Both the position numbers and the translations under genes were made by a program. Source: a bacterium (GTDB lineage Bacteria > Patescibacteriota > Saccharimonadia > Saccharimonadales > UBA4665). Taken from it: a stretch of DNA of 5,717 nt. Below, one piece after another: positions 1 through 5,717 of this stretch. The stretch is taken from contig JAJYKI010000047.1 of NCBI GenBank assembly GCA_021788675.1, forward strand, positions 1 to 5,717, read 5' to 3'. Numbering within the stretch: position 1 is the stretch's first letter; each line of letters opens with the position of its first letter. The notes under the pieces are model-generated. The model saw only the letters and a list, made by a program, of their open reading frames with translations, was not told the DNA's origin and made no database searches.

Positions 1-641
1 TTACTGGGACCGCTGCCCTTACCGAGCAGACGACCTTCAACGTACACTCCGACCATAAACAGCTTATCGTGGTCCGGGCCTTCTTCACTGATTACCTTGT
101 AGACTGGGGTTATGCCTTCCTCGCTTTGTACGATTTCCTGCAGCCTTGACTTGGCATCCATCCAGCTGCCATTAGACAATATGTCGTTCAGTGTCGATAA
201 AATAGACTTGTTAATGAAAGCTTTGGCAGCTTCATAGCCCTGATCAAGATAAATTGCCCCTATAACGGCCTCAAAGCTGTTAGCGAGAATTTGGGCACGT
301 CCCCGTTCCGTCCCGCGGCGCTCACCCCTGCTCAACCTTAATAGCGGCTCAAAGCCGAATTTTTGGGCCGCCGCACCGATACTCTCAGTCCTGACTAGTG
401 CGCTACGCCAGTTAGTCAATACGCCCTCTTGTTCAGAGTAGTTGTTAAACAGAAACTCCGTCACGACCATTTCAAGCACGGCATCGCCTAGAAATTCGAG
501 CCGTTCATTATGTTCGCTGACGGTCTTTTTATGCTCGTTAACATAAGACCGGTGCGTAAACGCGGTGATTAAAAGCTCGACATTATTAAATTCAAATCCA
601 AATGTATTTTGAGCGAATTTCTGATACACGTTCGTGTCCAT
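1..641 (-). CDS. rnc: Ribonuclease III, 3' end cut by window edge
   Basis: This is a double-strand-specific endoribonuclease that cuts rRNA precursors and structured mRNAs in the cytoplasm. I translated 213 residues from the ATG at 641, and the frame stays open to the edge. The RNase III signature NERLEFLGDAVL is at residues 45-56, giving acidic residues E46, E49 and D53. The second metal motif is ILANSFEAVIGAIYLD (118-133) with E124, but residue 121 is Asn where E. coli has Asp114. A double-stranded RNA-binding domain starts near residue 161 (DAKSRLQE) and reads to GKGSGPS at 207-213. It is therefore cut just before the usual KKxAE helix, and only roughly 15-25 residues should be missing. 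The ATG lies 4 bases after the Nudix stop with no clear Shine-Dalgarno site, which suggests translational coupling. The family call is very secure. Confidence 0.96.
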   Translation of the reverse strand, partial: MDTNVYQKFAQNTFGFEFNNVELLITAFTHRSYVNEHKKTVSEHNERLEFLGDAVLEMVVTEFLFNNYSEQEGVLTNWRSALVRTESIGAAAQKFGFEPLLRLSRGERRGTERGRAQILANSFEAVIGAIYLDQGYEAAKAFINKSILSTLNDILSNGSWMDAKSRLQEIVQSEEGITPVYKVISEEGPDHDKLFMVGVYVEGRLLGKGSGPS

Positions 642-645
642 GGCT

Positions 646-1146
646 TTATAATTTAGAATCCCTTATGCGCTTTAAGCCCAGCAAAATTAGTTTAGATATG
701 TCTTCATAGGCTATTTTATCGATTGCTTCATAGGCCGGCAACCACTGCATGTCACTGAGCCATTCCTCACCTTTCAGTTCATGGGTCTTGCCTAAGGCCT
801 GCACCAAATAGATATGCATGGTCATGAGCACCAAAGTATGGTTACGCCTATAGCGGAAGTTGACTTTACCGAGCCAGGACATCACTTTCATATCCTGCAA
901 ACCGGTTTCTTCACGAATCTCCCTTTCGGCCGTAGCTTTAGGTTCTTCGCCCGGCTCGACATGACCCTTAGGTATAGTCCAGCGTTTTTTGGCGTCTTGA
1001 ATCAAGAGCAGCTCGAGCTGATTGGACTGCTTTGGATTGCGGCGCCAGATAACACCGCCGGATGTCGTTTCATGGACTGCCTCGTCTATAACCGGCCGGC
1101 GCGTCACCAGCTTTTTGATGCCCTTAAAAGGCTTTGGTCGATGCAT
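646..1146 (-). CDS. Nudix (MutT-like) hydrolase
   Basis: This is a 166-residue Nudix hydrolase. The full Nudix box GX5EX7REUXEEXGU is present at residues 61-83: G61, E67, R75-E76, then REETGL at 78-83. The family hydrolyses nucleoside diphosphates linked to another group, using Mg2+ held by the box glutamates. The opening TTSGGVIWRR (27-36), the WTIPKGHVEPGE stretch and the short overall length resemble Ap4A or diadenosine-polyphosphate hydrolases and MutT1-like proteins. The substrate cannot be fixed from sequence: an oxidised-nucleotide or RNA 5'-end role is also possible. The N-terminal 26 residues are basic and precede the fold. The gene starts 10 bases after the nusB stop, with a weak AGGG five bases before the ATG, and ends 4 bases before rnc. 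It therefore sits inside the nusB-rnc transcript. The family is certain; the function is open. Confidence 0.93.
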   Translation of the reverse strand: MHRPKPFKGIKKLVTRRPVIDEAVHETTSGGVIWRRNPKQSNQLELLLIQDAKKRWTIPKGHVEPGEEPKATAEREIREETGLQDMKVMSWLGKVNFRYRRNHTLVLMTMHIYLVQALGKTHELKGEEWLSDMQWLPAYEAIDKIAYEDISKLILLGLKRIRDSKL

Positions 1147-1156
1147 GGGGACCCTG

Positions 1157-1621
1157 TTACTTTTTCTTGGTGGTCGAAGGCTTATCCTTTACGGACTCGT
1201 CAGACTGTCTGAGGATAGTGCCGAGTACACCATTTACAAACTTTGATGAATTCTCGCCGCCAAAGGCTTTGGCTAATTCAACCGCTTCGTTAATGACGAC
1301 TTTGGGCGGCACGTCGTCACCATGCTTTAGTTCATACAACCCGATCCTGAGAATAATCCTGTCCATGCGTGCGATTTGCTCGATCGGCCACTCCGGGGCA
1401 ATCGGCTGCAACTGCTTGTCTAGACTAGAAGCATTCTTAGAGACACCTTTGACAAGTTTACGAATAAATTCTTTGTCTTCAACCATCTCTTCATAGCGAC
1501 CGATGTTACGGTCAATGACTTCGTCGAGGACAAAGTTCTTGTCGCCGGCTTCCAGCCTGAACTCTTCCTCATAAAGAGTCTGGAGAGTGATTATTCTGCC
1601 AAGATGTCGGTTTGATGCCAT
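1157..1621 (-). CDS. nusB: Transcription antitermination factor NusB
   Basis: NusB pairs with NusE (ribosomal protein S10) on the boxA RNA of rRNA leaders and supports processive transcription of rRNA operons. The 154-residue product is close to the usual 130-150 plus a tail. Family landmarks are the N-terminal helix ASNRHLGRIITLQTLYE (2-18), the helix WPIEQIARMDRIILRIGLYEL (78-98) and the highly conserved block DVPPKVVINEAVELAK (103-118) followed by FGGENSSKFVNGVLGTILR (120-138). The last 16 or so residues are a charged tail ending in TTKKK, outside the conserved all-helical fold. The ATG at 1621 fits the family start (MASNRH), but no Shine-Dalgarno site is visible before it. The gene follows rpmF after 67 bases and precedes the Nudix gene by 10. 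Its position with L32 and RNase III suggests a ribosome-biogenesis unit. Confidence 0.96.
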   Translation of the reverse strand: MASNRHLGRIITLQTLYEEEFRLEAGDKNFVLDEVIDRNIGRYEEMVEDKEFIRKLVKGVSKNASSLDKQLQPIAPEWPIEQIARMDRIILRIGLYELKHGDDVPPKVVINEAVELAKAFGGENSSKFVNGVLGTILRQSDESVKDKPSTTKKK

Positions 1622-1688
1622 AAACTTTTAATTTGCTATCGGCGCTAAGATTAAAGCGCGGTTTATTCTATTTAGGCCTGAAAATCTA

Positions 1689-1838
1689 TCAGACATTGAC
1701 TGTTTTGCCGGTTTCCCGTTTGGTAGTACGAACTTTAATCGGTGAACGGGCATTGACTTTGCGGGCCAATTTGACAACCAGATGGCTGCGCCTGGCACCG
1801 GTCGCTCGTGGACTGGTTCGCTTTTTAGGCTTTCCCAT
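1689..1838 (-). CDS. rpmF: 50S ribosomal protein L32, short and without cysteines
   Basis: The product is a 49-residue, very basic protein (16 Lys/Arg, one Glu). The N-terminal half, MGKPKKRTSPRATGARRSHL, matches the L32 pattern of a K/R-rich start followed by RRSH (E. coli has a similar MRRSHDAL). The end, ETGKTVNV, resembles the usual GRKVI-type tail. Most L32 proteins have about 56-60 residues, and many carry two CxxC pairs for zinc; this one has no cysteine, as in E. coli, and a shortened middle. I chose the ATG at 1838 because it begins at the family start and has a strong ribosome binding site. The frame can be extended to a TTG at 1913, but that adds 25 residues foreign to the family and overlaps the likely promoter. 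Neighbouring nusB and rnc support the call, since rpmF and rnc are often close together in bacteria. Confidence 0.8.
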   Translation of the reverse strand: MGKPKKRTSPRATGARRSHLVVKLARKVNARSPIKVRTTKRETGKTVNV

Positions 1839-1849
1839 ATTATTAAGGT

Positions 1850-1859
1850 CTCCTCCTTT
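1850..1859 (-). promoter_or_regulatory. Strong Shine-Dalgarno site of rpmF
   Basis: The minus strand reads AAAGGAGGAG here, a near-ideal match to the 16S rRNA tail. It lies 11-13 bases before the rpmF ATG at 1838, slightly further than optimal. It is the best ribosome binding site in the window and decides the rpmF start in favour of the 49-residue product. The strength fits a ribosomal protein gene. Confidence 0.8.
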
Positions 1860-1884
1860 GAGACGGATTAAATACTTGCTGTTT

Positions 1885-1913
1885 ATATTAACAAATCCAC
1901 CCCTTATATACAA
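1885..1913 (-). promoter_or_regulatory. Possible promoter for rpmF-nusB-Nudix-rnc
   Basis: On the minus strand, TTGTAT (1913-1908) lies exactly 17 bases before TAATAT (1890-1885), and the -10 is preceded by TGT, giving an extended -10. Each hexamer is an imperfect match (3/6 and 4/6). Transcription would start near 1878 and give a leader of about 40 bases containing the rpmF ribosome binding site. The 98-base spacer after leuS is the longest in the window, which fits a promoter here. This is a prediction by eye only. Confidence 0.4.
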
Positions 1914-1936
1914 CTTCGCCCTTTTAACTTATCCGG

Positions 1937-4381
1937 CTAATTGATTACCAGACTCAATAGTTTGTCCGGCACATAAATAACCCGGGTAATTTCTTTTTTT
2001 GCCAGATAGTTTTTAACCGAATGCTCCCGCTCAGCGGCCGCCAAGACCGTCTTTTGATCGGCGCCTCGTTGCACTTTAACCTCGCCGCGGATTTTACCAT
2101 TTATCTGGACCGCTATAACGACATCCTGGTCGATTGTCCAAGCCGGGTCATAAGCCGGCCACGATTCAAGATGGATCGAGCCGTCGTTACCTATAACTTC
2201 CCAGAGCTCTTCGCAGATATGCGGCGCAAACGGCGCCACCAGTTTAAGCGTGCTTTCAATTGCCCACTGCCATTCTATGGAAGAAAAATTATCCTTGGCT
2301 TTGATTCTATACAGCTGGTTGACACACTCCATGAGCGTGGCAATGGCCGTATTAAAGCCGTAATCCAGCAGGTCTTGGTCGACTTTACGGATAGTACGGT
2401 TAACCACACGCTTCAGATCGTCTGACTCACTCTCGCCACCGTCAGACTCGACGTATTCATTAACCAAAGTCCATAATCGCTGCAGGAAGCGGAAAGTTCC
2501 GCCCAGGGCTTCCGGACTCCAAGGTGTCGTCTGGTCATAGGGCGCCAAAAAAGTAATGGCCAAACGCAAAGCATCGGCGCCATAACCGTTGTCGATTACA
2601 TCGTTCGGATTGACAATATTACCTTTGCTTTTGCTCATTTTAGTCCCGTCGGCCGCCAGAATGATGCCTTGGCCGCGGCGAGCGGCGTAAGGCTCGGGAG
2701 TAGGCACTAAGCCCTCGTCATAGAAGAATTCATGCCAGAAACGTGAATACAATAAGTGCAAAGTGGTATGCTCCATGCCGCCCAGATACATATCTACGGC
2801 ACCCCAATAGTCCAATAGTTTTCGATCGGCAAAAGCCTTAGCATTGTGCGGGTCAAAATACCTCAAGTAATACCAGCTGCTGCCGGCCCAGTTAGGCATC
2901 GTATCGGTTTCCCGTTTGGCCGGACCACCGCATTTTGGACAGGTCGTATTCACCCAATCTTCAATAGCGGCCAGAGGGCTCTCACCGGTATGCGTCGGCT
3001 CGTAATGCGCTACTTTAGGCAGCTCGACCGGTAAAGCGTCTTCCGGGACTTGGACGGCCCCATGCTTGGGGCAGTGGATGATCGGAATAGGCTCACCCCA
3101 GTAGTGCTGACGGCTGAAAATCCAGTCGCGCAGCCGGTAGTTTATTTTCTCCTGAGCCACGCCTTGTTCTGCCAAATCTTTGACAATCTGTTCGCGCATG
3201 TCAGAACTGGCTAGGCCGTCATACTTGCCACTATTAAACATAACTCCTTCGGCGGTAAAGACCGGTTCCGAGGCCGTTTTAACAGCTTTTTTAGGCCTGA
3301 TAACCGGGACTATATTCAAACCGTATTTGACGGCAAAAGCGTAGTCGCGCTCATCGTGTGCCGGTACCGACATAATGGCTCCCGTACCATAACCGGTCAG
3401 CACATAGTCCGCAACATACACCGGGATCTTTTCCCCGCTGGCAGGATTTATAGCGTAAGATCCGCTGAAAACACCGGTCTTATCCCGATCGGTATCCTGT
3501 CGCTCCACATCCGACTTGGCGGCGGCGGACTTTATGTAGGCGTTGACGTGTTCCTTTTGCTGTAGCGAAGTTAGCTGAATAACCAACGGATGCTCCGGCG
3601 CCAACACTAATGCGGTAGCGCCGAAGATAGTATCGGGGCGGGTCGTAAAAACTTTTATCCTGGTATCGCTATTTTCAATGGCGAAATCAATTTCGGCGCC
3701 CTTGGAACGTCCAATCCAGTTAATCTGCTGGTCGGCGATACGGCTAGGATAGTCAACCGTATCAAGACCGTCAATCAGACGATCGGCATAATCCGTAATC
3801 CTTAGCATCCATTGCTTGAGCAACTTCTTTTCGACTGGCGTGTCACAGCGCTCGTGACGTCCGTTGACGACCTCTTCATTGGCCAGACCGGTTTTGCAAA
3901 ACGGACACCAGTTGACTGCAATTTCCGCCTGATAAGCCAATCCGGCCTTAACAAACCGCAGGAAAAGCCACTGCGTCCACCTGTAGTAATCCGGGTCGGA
4001 AGTATTGAAGCGCCGGCTCCAATCGAAGCTGAAGCCCATGGACTGCAGTTGGGCAACAAAGTTCGTGACATTATCCTCAGTCGCTTTTTGTGGAGTAATT
4101 TTATTCTTAATAGCATAGTTTTCGGTCGGTAATCCAAACGCATCAAAACCCATCGGGAAAAGCACATTATAGCCTTGCATGCGCTTATATCTGGCAACGA
4201 TGTCCCCTAAGGAATATTCGCGCATATGGCCAATATGCATGCCAGCTCCGGAGGGATAAGGAAATTCTGTCAGCATGACGTATTTTAGTTTGGCTGAGTA
4301 ATCTTCGGCGGCATACAAATTAGTTTCCGCCCATTTTTTTTGCCACTTGGGCTCAATGTCCTTGGGTGAGTATCGTTTCAT
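1937..4381 (-). CDS. leuS: Leucyl-tRNA synthetase
   Basis: This class I synthetase charges tRNA-Leu with leucine in the cytoplasm. It has 814 residues, within the usual bacterial range. The ATP-site motifs are both present: HIGH at 49-52 (in PYPSGAGMHIGHMREY) and KMSKS at 581-585. A zinc knuckle after the first half has C159, C162, H176 and C179. The CP1 editing domain follows, with TTRPDT at 246-251 and GTGAIMSVPAHDERD near 332-346, so hydrolysis of mischarged tRNA should be retained. A second zinc site is C437, H440, C481 and C484, resembling that of Thermus LeuRS. Only a short linker (QGIILAADGT) precedes KMSKS, so the leucine-specific insertion of E. coli is absent. A helical anticodon-binding region and a small C-terminal domain end the protein. 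The start fits the family, with MKRYSPKDIEPKWQKKW at the normal distance from HIGH. No Shine-Dalgarno site precedes it. Confidence 0.98.
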   Translation of the reverse strand: MKRYSPKDIEPKWQKKWAETNLYAAEDYSAKLKYVMLTEFPYPSGAGMHIGHMREYSLGDIVARYKRMQGYNVLFPMGFDAFGLPTENYAIKNKITPQKATEDNVTNFVAQLQSMGFSFDWSRRFNTSDPDYYRWTQWLFLRFVKAGLAYQAEIAVNWCPFCKTGLANEEVVNGRHERCDTPVEKKLLKQWMLRITDYADRLIDGLDTVDYPSRIADQQINWIGRSKGAEIDFAIENSDTRIKVFTTRPDTIFGATALVLAPEHPLVIQLTSLQQKEHVNAYIKSAAAKSDVERQDTDRDKTGVFSGSYAINPASGEKIPVYVADYVLTGYGTGAIMSVPAHDERDYAFAVKYGLNIVPVIRPKKAVKTASEPVFTAEGVMFNSGKYDGLASSDMREQIVKDLAEQGVAQEKINYRLRDWIFSRQHYWGEPIPIIHCPKHGAVQVPEDALPVELPKVAHYEPTHTGESPLAAIEDWVNTTCPKCGGPAKRETDTMPNWAGSSWYYLRYFDPHNAKAFADRKLLDYWGAVDMYLGGMEHTTLHLLYSRFWHEFFYDEGLVPTPEPYAARRGQGIILAADGTKMSKSKGNIVNPNDVIDNGYGADALRLAITFLAPYDQTTPWSPEALGGTFRFLQRLWTLVNEYVESDGGESESDDLKRVVNRTIRKVDQDLLDYGFNTAIATLMECVNQLYRIKAKDNFSSIEWQWAIESTLKLVAPFAPHICEELWEVIGNDGSIHLESWPAYDPAWTIDQDVVIAVQINGKIRGEVKVQRGADQKTVLAAAEREHSVKNYLAKKEITRVIYVPDKLLSLVIN

Positions 4382-4392
4382 AATTAATTGCC

Positions 4393-4401
4393 AGTATACC
4401 A
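4393..4401 (-). promoter_or_regulatory. Possible extended -10 promoter of leuS
   Basis: The minus strand reads TGGTATACT, a TGn extended -10 with TATACT (5/6 match to TATAAT). It lies within the 48-base spacer after ddl. No good -35 is visible 16-18 bases upstream (TGTAAT at best), which extended -10 promoters can tolerate. Transcription would begin about 4-6 bases before the leuS ATG, giving a nearly leaderless mRNA. That agrees with the absence of a ribosome binding site. Read-through from ddl is also possible, since I see no terminator between the genes. Confidence 0.4.
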
Positions 4402-4429
4402 GCTATAGCGGAGATATTACACCTTAAGA

Positions 4430-5587
4430 CTAGTATTGTTTAAGATAATTGGTGTCAAAAACCGTATTGAGGGCTTGTTTGTCTTCGTGTTTATCTAGCG
4501 CCAGCTTGACCAGTTCTTCCACCAGCTCAACATTACTTCTACCGGCCGCCCGCCAGTTATGGGCGTACAGGCTACCCGGCAACGGATTAACCTCGTTAAA
4601 ATAAACTTTCTTAGCTTTGGTGTCGACAAGCAAATCTACCCGCGCTATACCGCTACAACCTAGGGCCCTATAGACGTCAAGTGCCGTTTTCTCAGCTTGG
4701 TCCATCAAGTCCTTAGGCAAGTCAGCCGGCAACCGGCTGTAACCCTGGGAGCCATTCGTCTTGCCGCCTTTGCCTTTTTTGCCGCCGGCCATATATTTGG
4801 TTTCAAAGTCAAAGAAATCATCATCATGAGTAACCGGCTGTTCGACCAGAGCCGGTATGAGCTTGTCATTACCGATGACCGGTACGGTGGCCTCAATCAG
4901 GTTCTGAACCTCTTCCTCGACTATGACCTTATTGTCATAATGGGCTGCCACTTCGATCGCATTTTTAAGTTCGGTTTCGGATTTAACTCTGGTAATTGCA
5001 ATACTCGACCCGAGATGTACCGGCTTAACGAAAAGTGGATAACGTAAACCAGCCAGGCGCTTTAATACTTTCTTGGCGTCGTCGGCGAAATCTTTGGCAT
5101 AAAACCAGACGTACTTGGTTGACGGGATATTGGACTCCGACGCGACAATCTTCGCCAAAGCCTTGTCCATAGCTAAAGCACTGGACGGCATATCACAGCC
5201 AACATAAGCGACATTGGCCATATCAAGCAGGCCCATGAGCTCGCCGTCTTCGCCGTGCGTACCGTGTGTCGCCGGAAAAACCACGTCGATCTTTAACGGC
5301 TTCTTGGCGAGACCGGGCTTTATTAACGACAAGCCCTCGCCAATACCGAGCTGGATTGGACGATTGCGCTTTAGCCAATTGTCAATTTCACCCGACGAAA
5401 ACAAATTAATGTCTTTAAGTTTGGGATCGCTATACCAGTTGCCTTTTTTATCTATATAAATGGCTATAACTTCATACCTGCCGCTCAATTCCAAAGGTTT
5501 AATAATGCTGGCAATGGCCGTTACTACGGATATGTCATGCTCGGTAGAGCGTGACCCGAAGATAACGCCGACTTTTAATTTATTCAT
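4430..5587 (-). CDS. ddl: D-alanine--D-alanine ligase, variant loop type
   Basis: This ATP-grasp ligase joins two D-alanines for peptidoglycan precursors in the cytoplasm. It has 385 residues. The N-terminal motif VIFGSRSTEHDIS (8-20) holds the conserved Glu (E16). HGTHGEDGELMGLLD (108-122) is the family HGxxGEDG motif, followed by MDK (140-142). ATP-grasp residues follow: FVKPVHLGSS (186-195) with K188, the EEE stretch at 224-226, GIARVDLLVD (313-322) with R316 and D318, and the metal-binding NEVNP (331-335) with E332 and N334. K264-Y265 match the AKY of the omega loop, but the loop is enlarged with Gly and Lys (268-281). After LPG at 336-338 the chain goes directly to SLYAHNW, four residues shorter than E. 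coli DdlB. The start is unique, because an in-frame TGA lies just upstream. A MurF-like gene ends 25 bases upstream. A D-Ala-D-X ligase with another second substrate cannot be excluded. Confidence 0.93.
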   Translation of the reverse strand: MNKLKVGVIFGSRSTEHDISVVTAIASIIKPLELSGRYEVIAIYIDKKGNWYSDPKLKDINLFSSGEIDNWLKRNRPIQLGIGEGLSLIKPGLAKKPLKIDVVFPATHGTHGEDGELMGLLDMANVAYVGCDMPSSALAMDKALAKIVASESNIPSTKYVWFYAKDFADDAKKVLKRLAGLRYPLFVKPVHLGSSIAITRVKSETELKNAIEVAAHYDNKVIVEEEVQNLIEATVPVIGNDKLIPALVEQPVTHDDDFFDFETKYMAGGKKGKGGKTNGSQGYSRLPADLPKDLMDQAEKTALDVYRALGCSGIARVDLLVDTKAKKVYFNEVNPLPGSLYAHNWRAAGRSNVELVEELVKLALDKHEDKQALNTVFDTNYLKQY

Positions 5588-5599
5588 AGTTCAATCATA

Positions 5600-5606
5600 C
5601 ACCTCT
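5600..5606 (-). promoter_or_regulatory. Ribosome binding site of ddl
   Basis: The minus strand reads AGAGGTG here, six of its bases (GAGGTG) pairing with the 16S rRNA tail. It is 12 bases before the ddl ATG at 5587, which is rather long. Another ATG at 5598 lies only 1 base downstream, too close to be served by it. The site supports the chosen ddl start. Confidence 0.55.
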
Positions 5607-5612
5607 CATAAT

Positions 5613-5717
5613 TTAGGCGTAATTATCCGGCCAGTCATTTTGCATCAAGACTATATCTCCTTTGGCGACAAACTGTTCAAGATTGGCATAGAATTTTAAC
5701 GGGTCGTCTTCAATGAT
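5613..5717 (-). CDS. murF: C-terminal end of a probable MurF-type Mur ligase
   Basis: An open frame enters from the right edge and gives 34 residues before a TAA at 5615-5613. It reads IIEDDPLKFYANLEQF, then VAKGDIVLMQNDWPDNYA. The pattern of a helix followed by KGDIVLM resembles the last strand of Mur ligases (family form: GDVVLLKGS), and the next gene is ddl, whose product is the MurF substrate. If so, the enzyme adds D-Ala-D-Ala to UDP-MurNAc-tripeptide. The ending NDWPDNYA differs from the KGSRGM ending of E. coli MurF. I recall similar DNxPDNY-like ends in Patescibacteria but could not check. The fragment is too short for certainty; the open frame and its stop are clear, while the gene name is inferred mainly from context. 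Confidence 0.5.
   Translation of the reverse strand: MIEDDPLKFYANLEQFVAKGDIVLMQNDWPDNYA

Noticed and set aside
814..1496. Overlapping plus-strand open frames opposite the Nudix and nusB genes
   Set aside because: They are antisense to well-recognised conserved proteins and show no family features; they are composition shadows.
1642..1659. Small inverted repeat (GCGCT with AGCGC, 8-base loop) between rpmF and nusB
   Set aside because: The stem is only 5 pairs and no T-run follows it on the minus strand, so it is not a credible terminator; it may be chance.
1665..1670. TAGAAT -10-like hexamer upstream of nusB
   Set aside because: It matches TATAAT at 5 of 6 bases, but no recognisable -35 or TGn extension accompanies it in an AT-rich spacer.
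1839..1913. Upstream extension of rpmF to a TTG start
   Set aside because: The added 25 residues do not look like L32, and the internal ATG has a strong ribosome binding site and the family N-terminus.
3802..4197. Minus-strand 131-codon frame inside leuS
   Set aside because: It lies in another frame within the conserved LeuRS catalytic region and has no recognisable family features.
4402..4409. GCTATAGC palindrome in the ddl-leuS spacer, considered as an operator
   Set aside because: Eight bases of perfect symmetry are easily found by chance, and no second copy or known operator match is visible.

Overview
This window is a compact block of housekeeping genes, all on the minus strand. Transcription order is: the end of a probable murF, then ddl, leuS, rpmF, nusB, a Nudix hydrolase gene, and rnc, which runs off the left edge. 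I see no mobile element, CRISPR array, tRNA or rRNA gene, prophage gene or defence system. Spacers are short (about 4 to 98 bases), so the window is almost entirely coding.

The organism is a bacterium using the standard code, since TAA, TAG and TGA all end genes here. The base composition is moderate. My best guess is Patescibacteria (CPR), possibly Saccharibacteria. This is an inference from the style of NusB and LeuRS, a very short L32, the unusual Ddl subtype, the odd MurF-like C-terminus, and the mix of genes with and without Shine-Dalgarno sites. I could not test it by a search.

Right part (5717 to 4430): cell-wall precursor genes. Ddl makes D-Ala-D-Ala, and the partial gene upstream looks like the ligase (MurF) that attaches this dipeptide to the UDP-MurNAc-tripeptide. 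Middle (4381 to 1937): leucyl-tRNA synthetase, with a possible extended -10 promoter very close to its ATG. Left part (1838 to 1): ribosomal protein L32, NusB, a Nudix hydrolase and RNase III. L32, NusB and RNase III all serve ribosome production: a 50S protein, rRNA transcription antitermination and rRNA processing. The last three genes are separated by only 10 and 4 bases and are almost certainly co-transcribed. A plausible promoter and a strong ribosome binding site lie in front of rpmF.

I do not see a novel multi-gene system. The points most worth checking are protein-level departures: Asn in place of a metal-binding Asp in RNase III, a shortened substrate loop plus a Gly/Lys-rich loop in Ddl, a very short cysteine-free L32, a Cys-to-His change in a LeuRS zinc site, and a possibly near-leaderless leuS mRNA.
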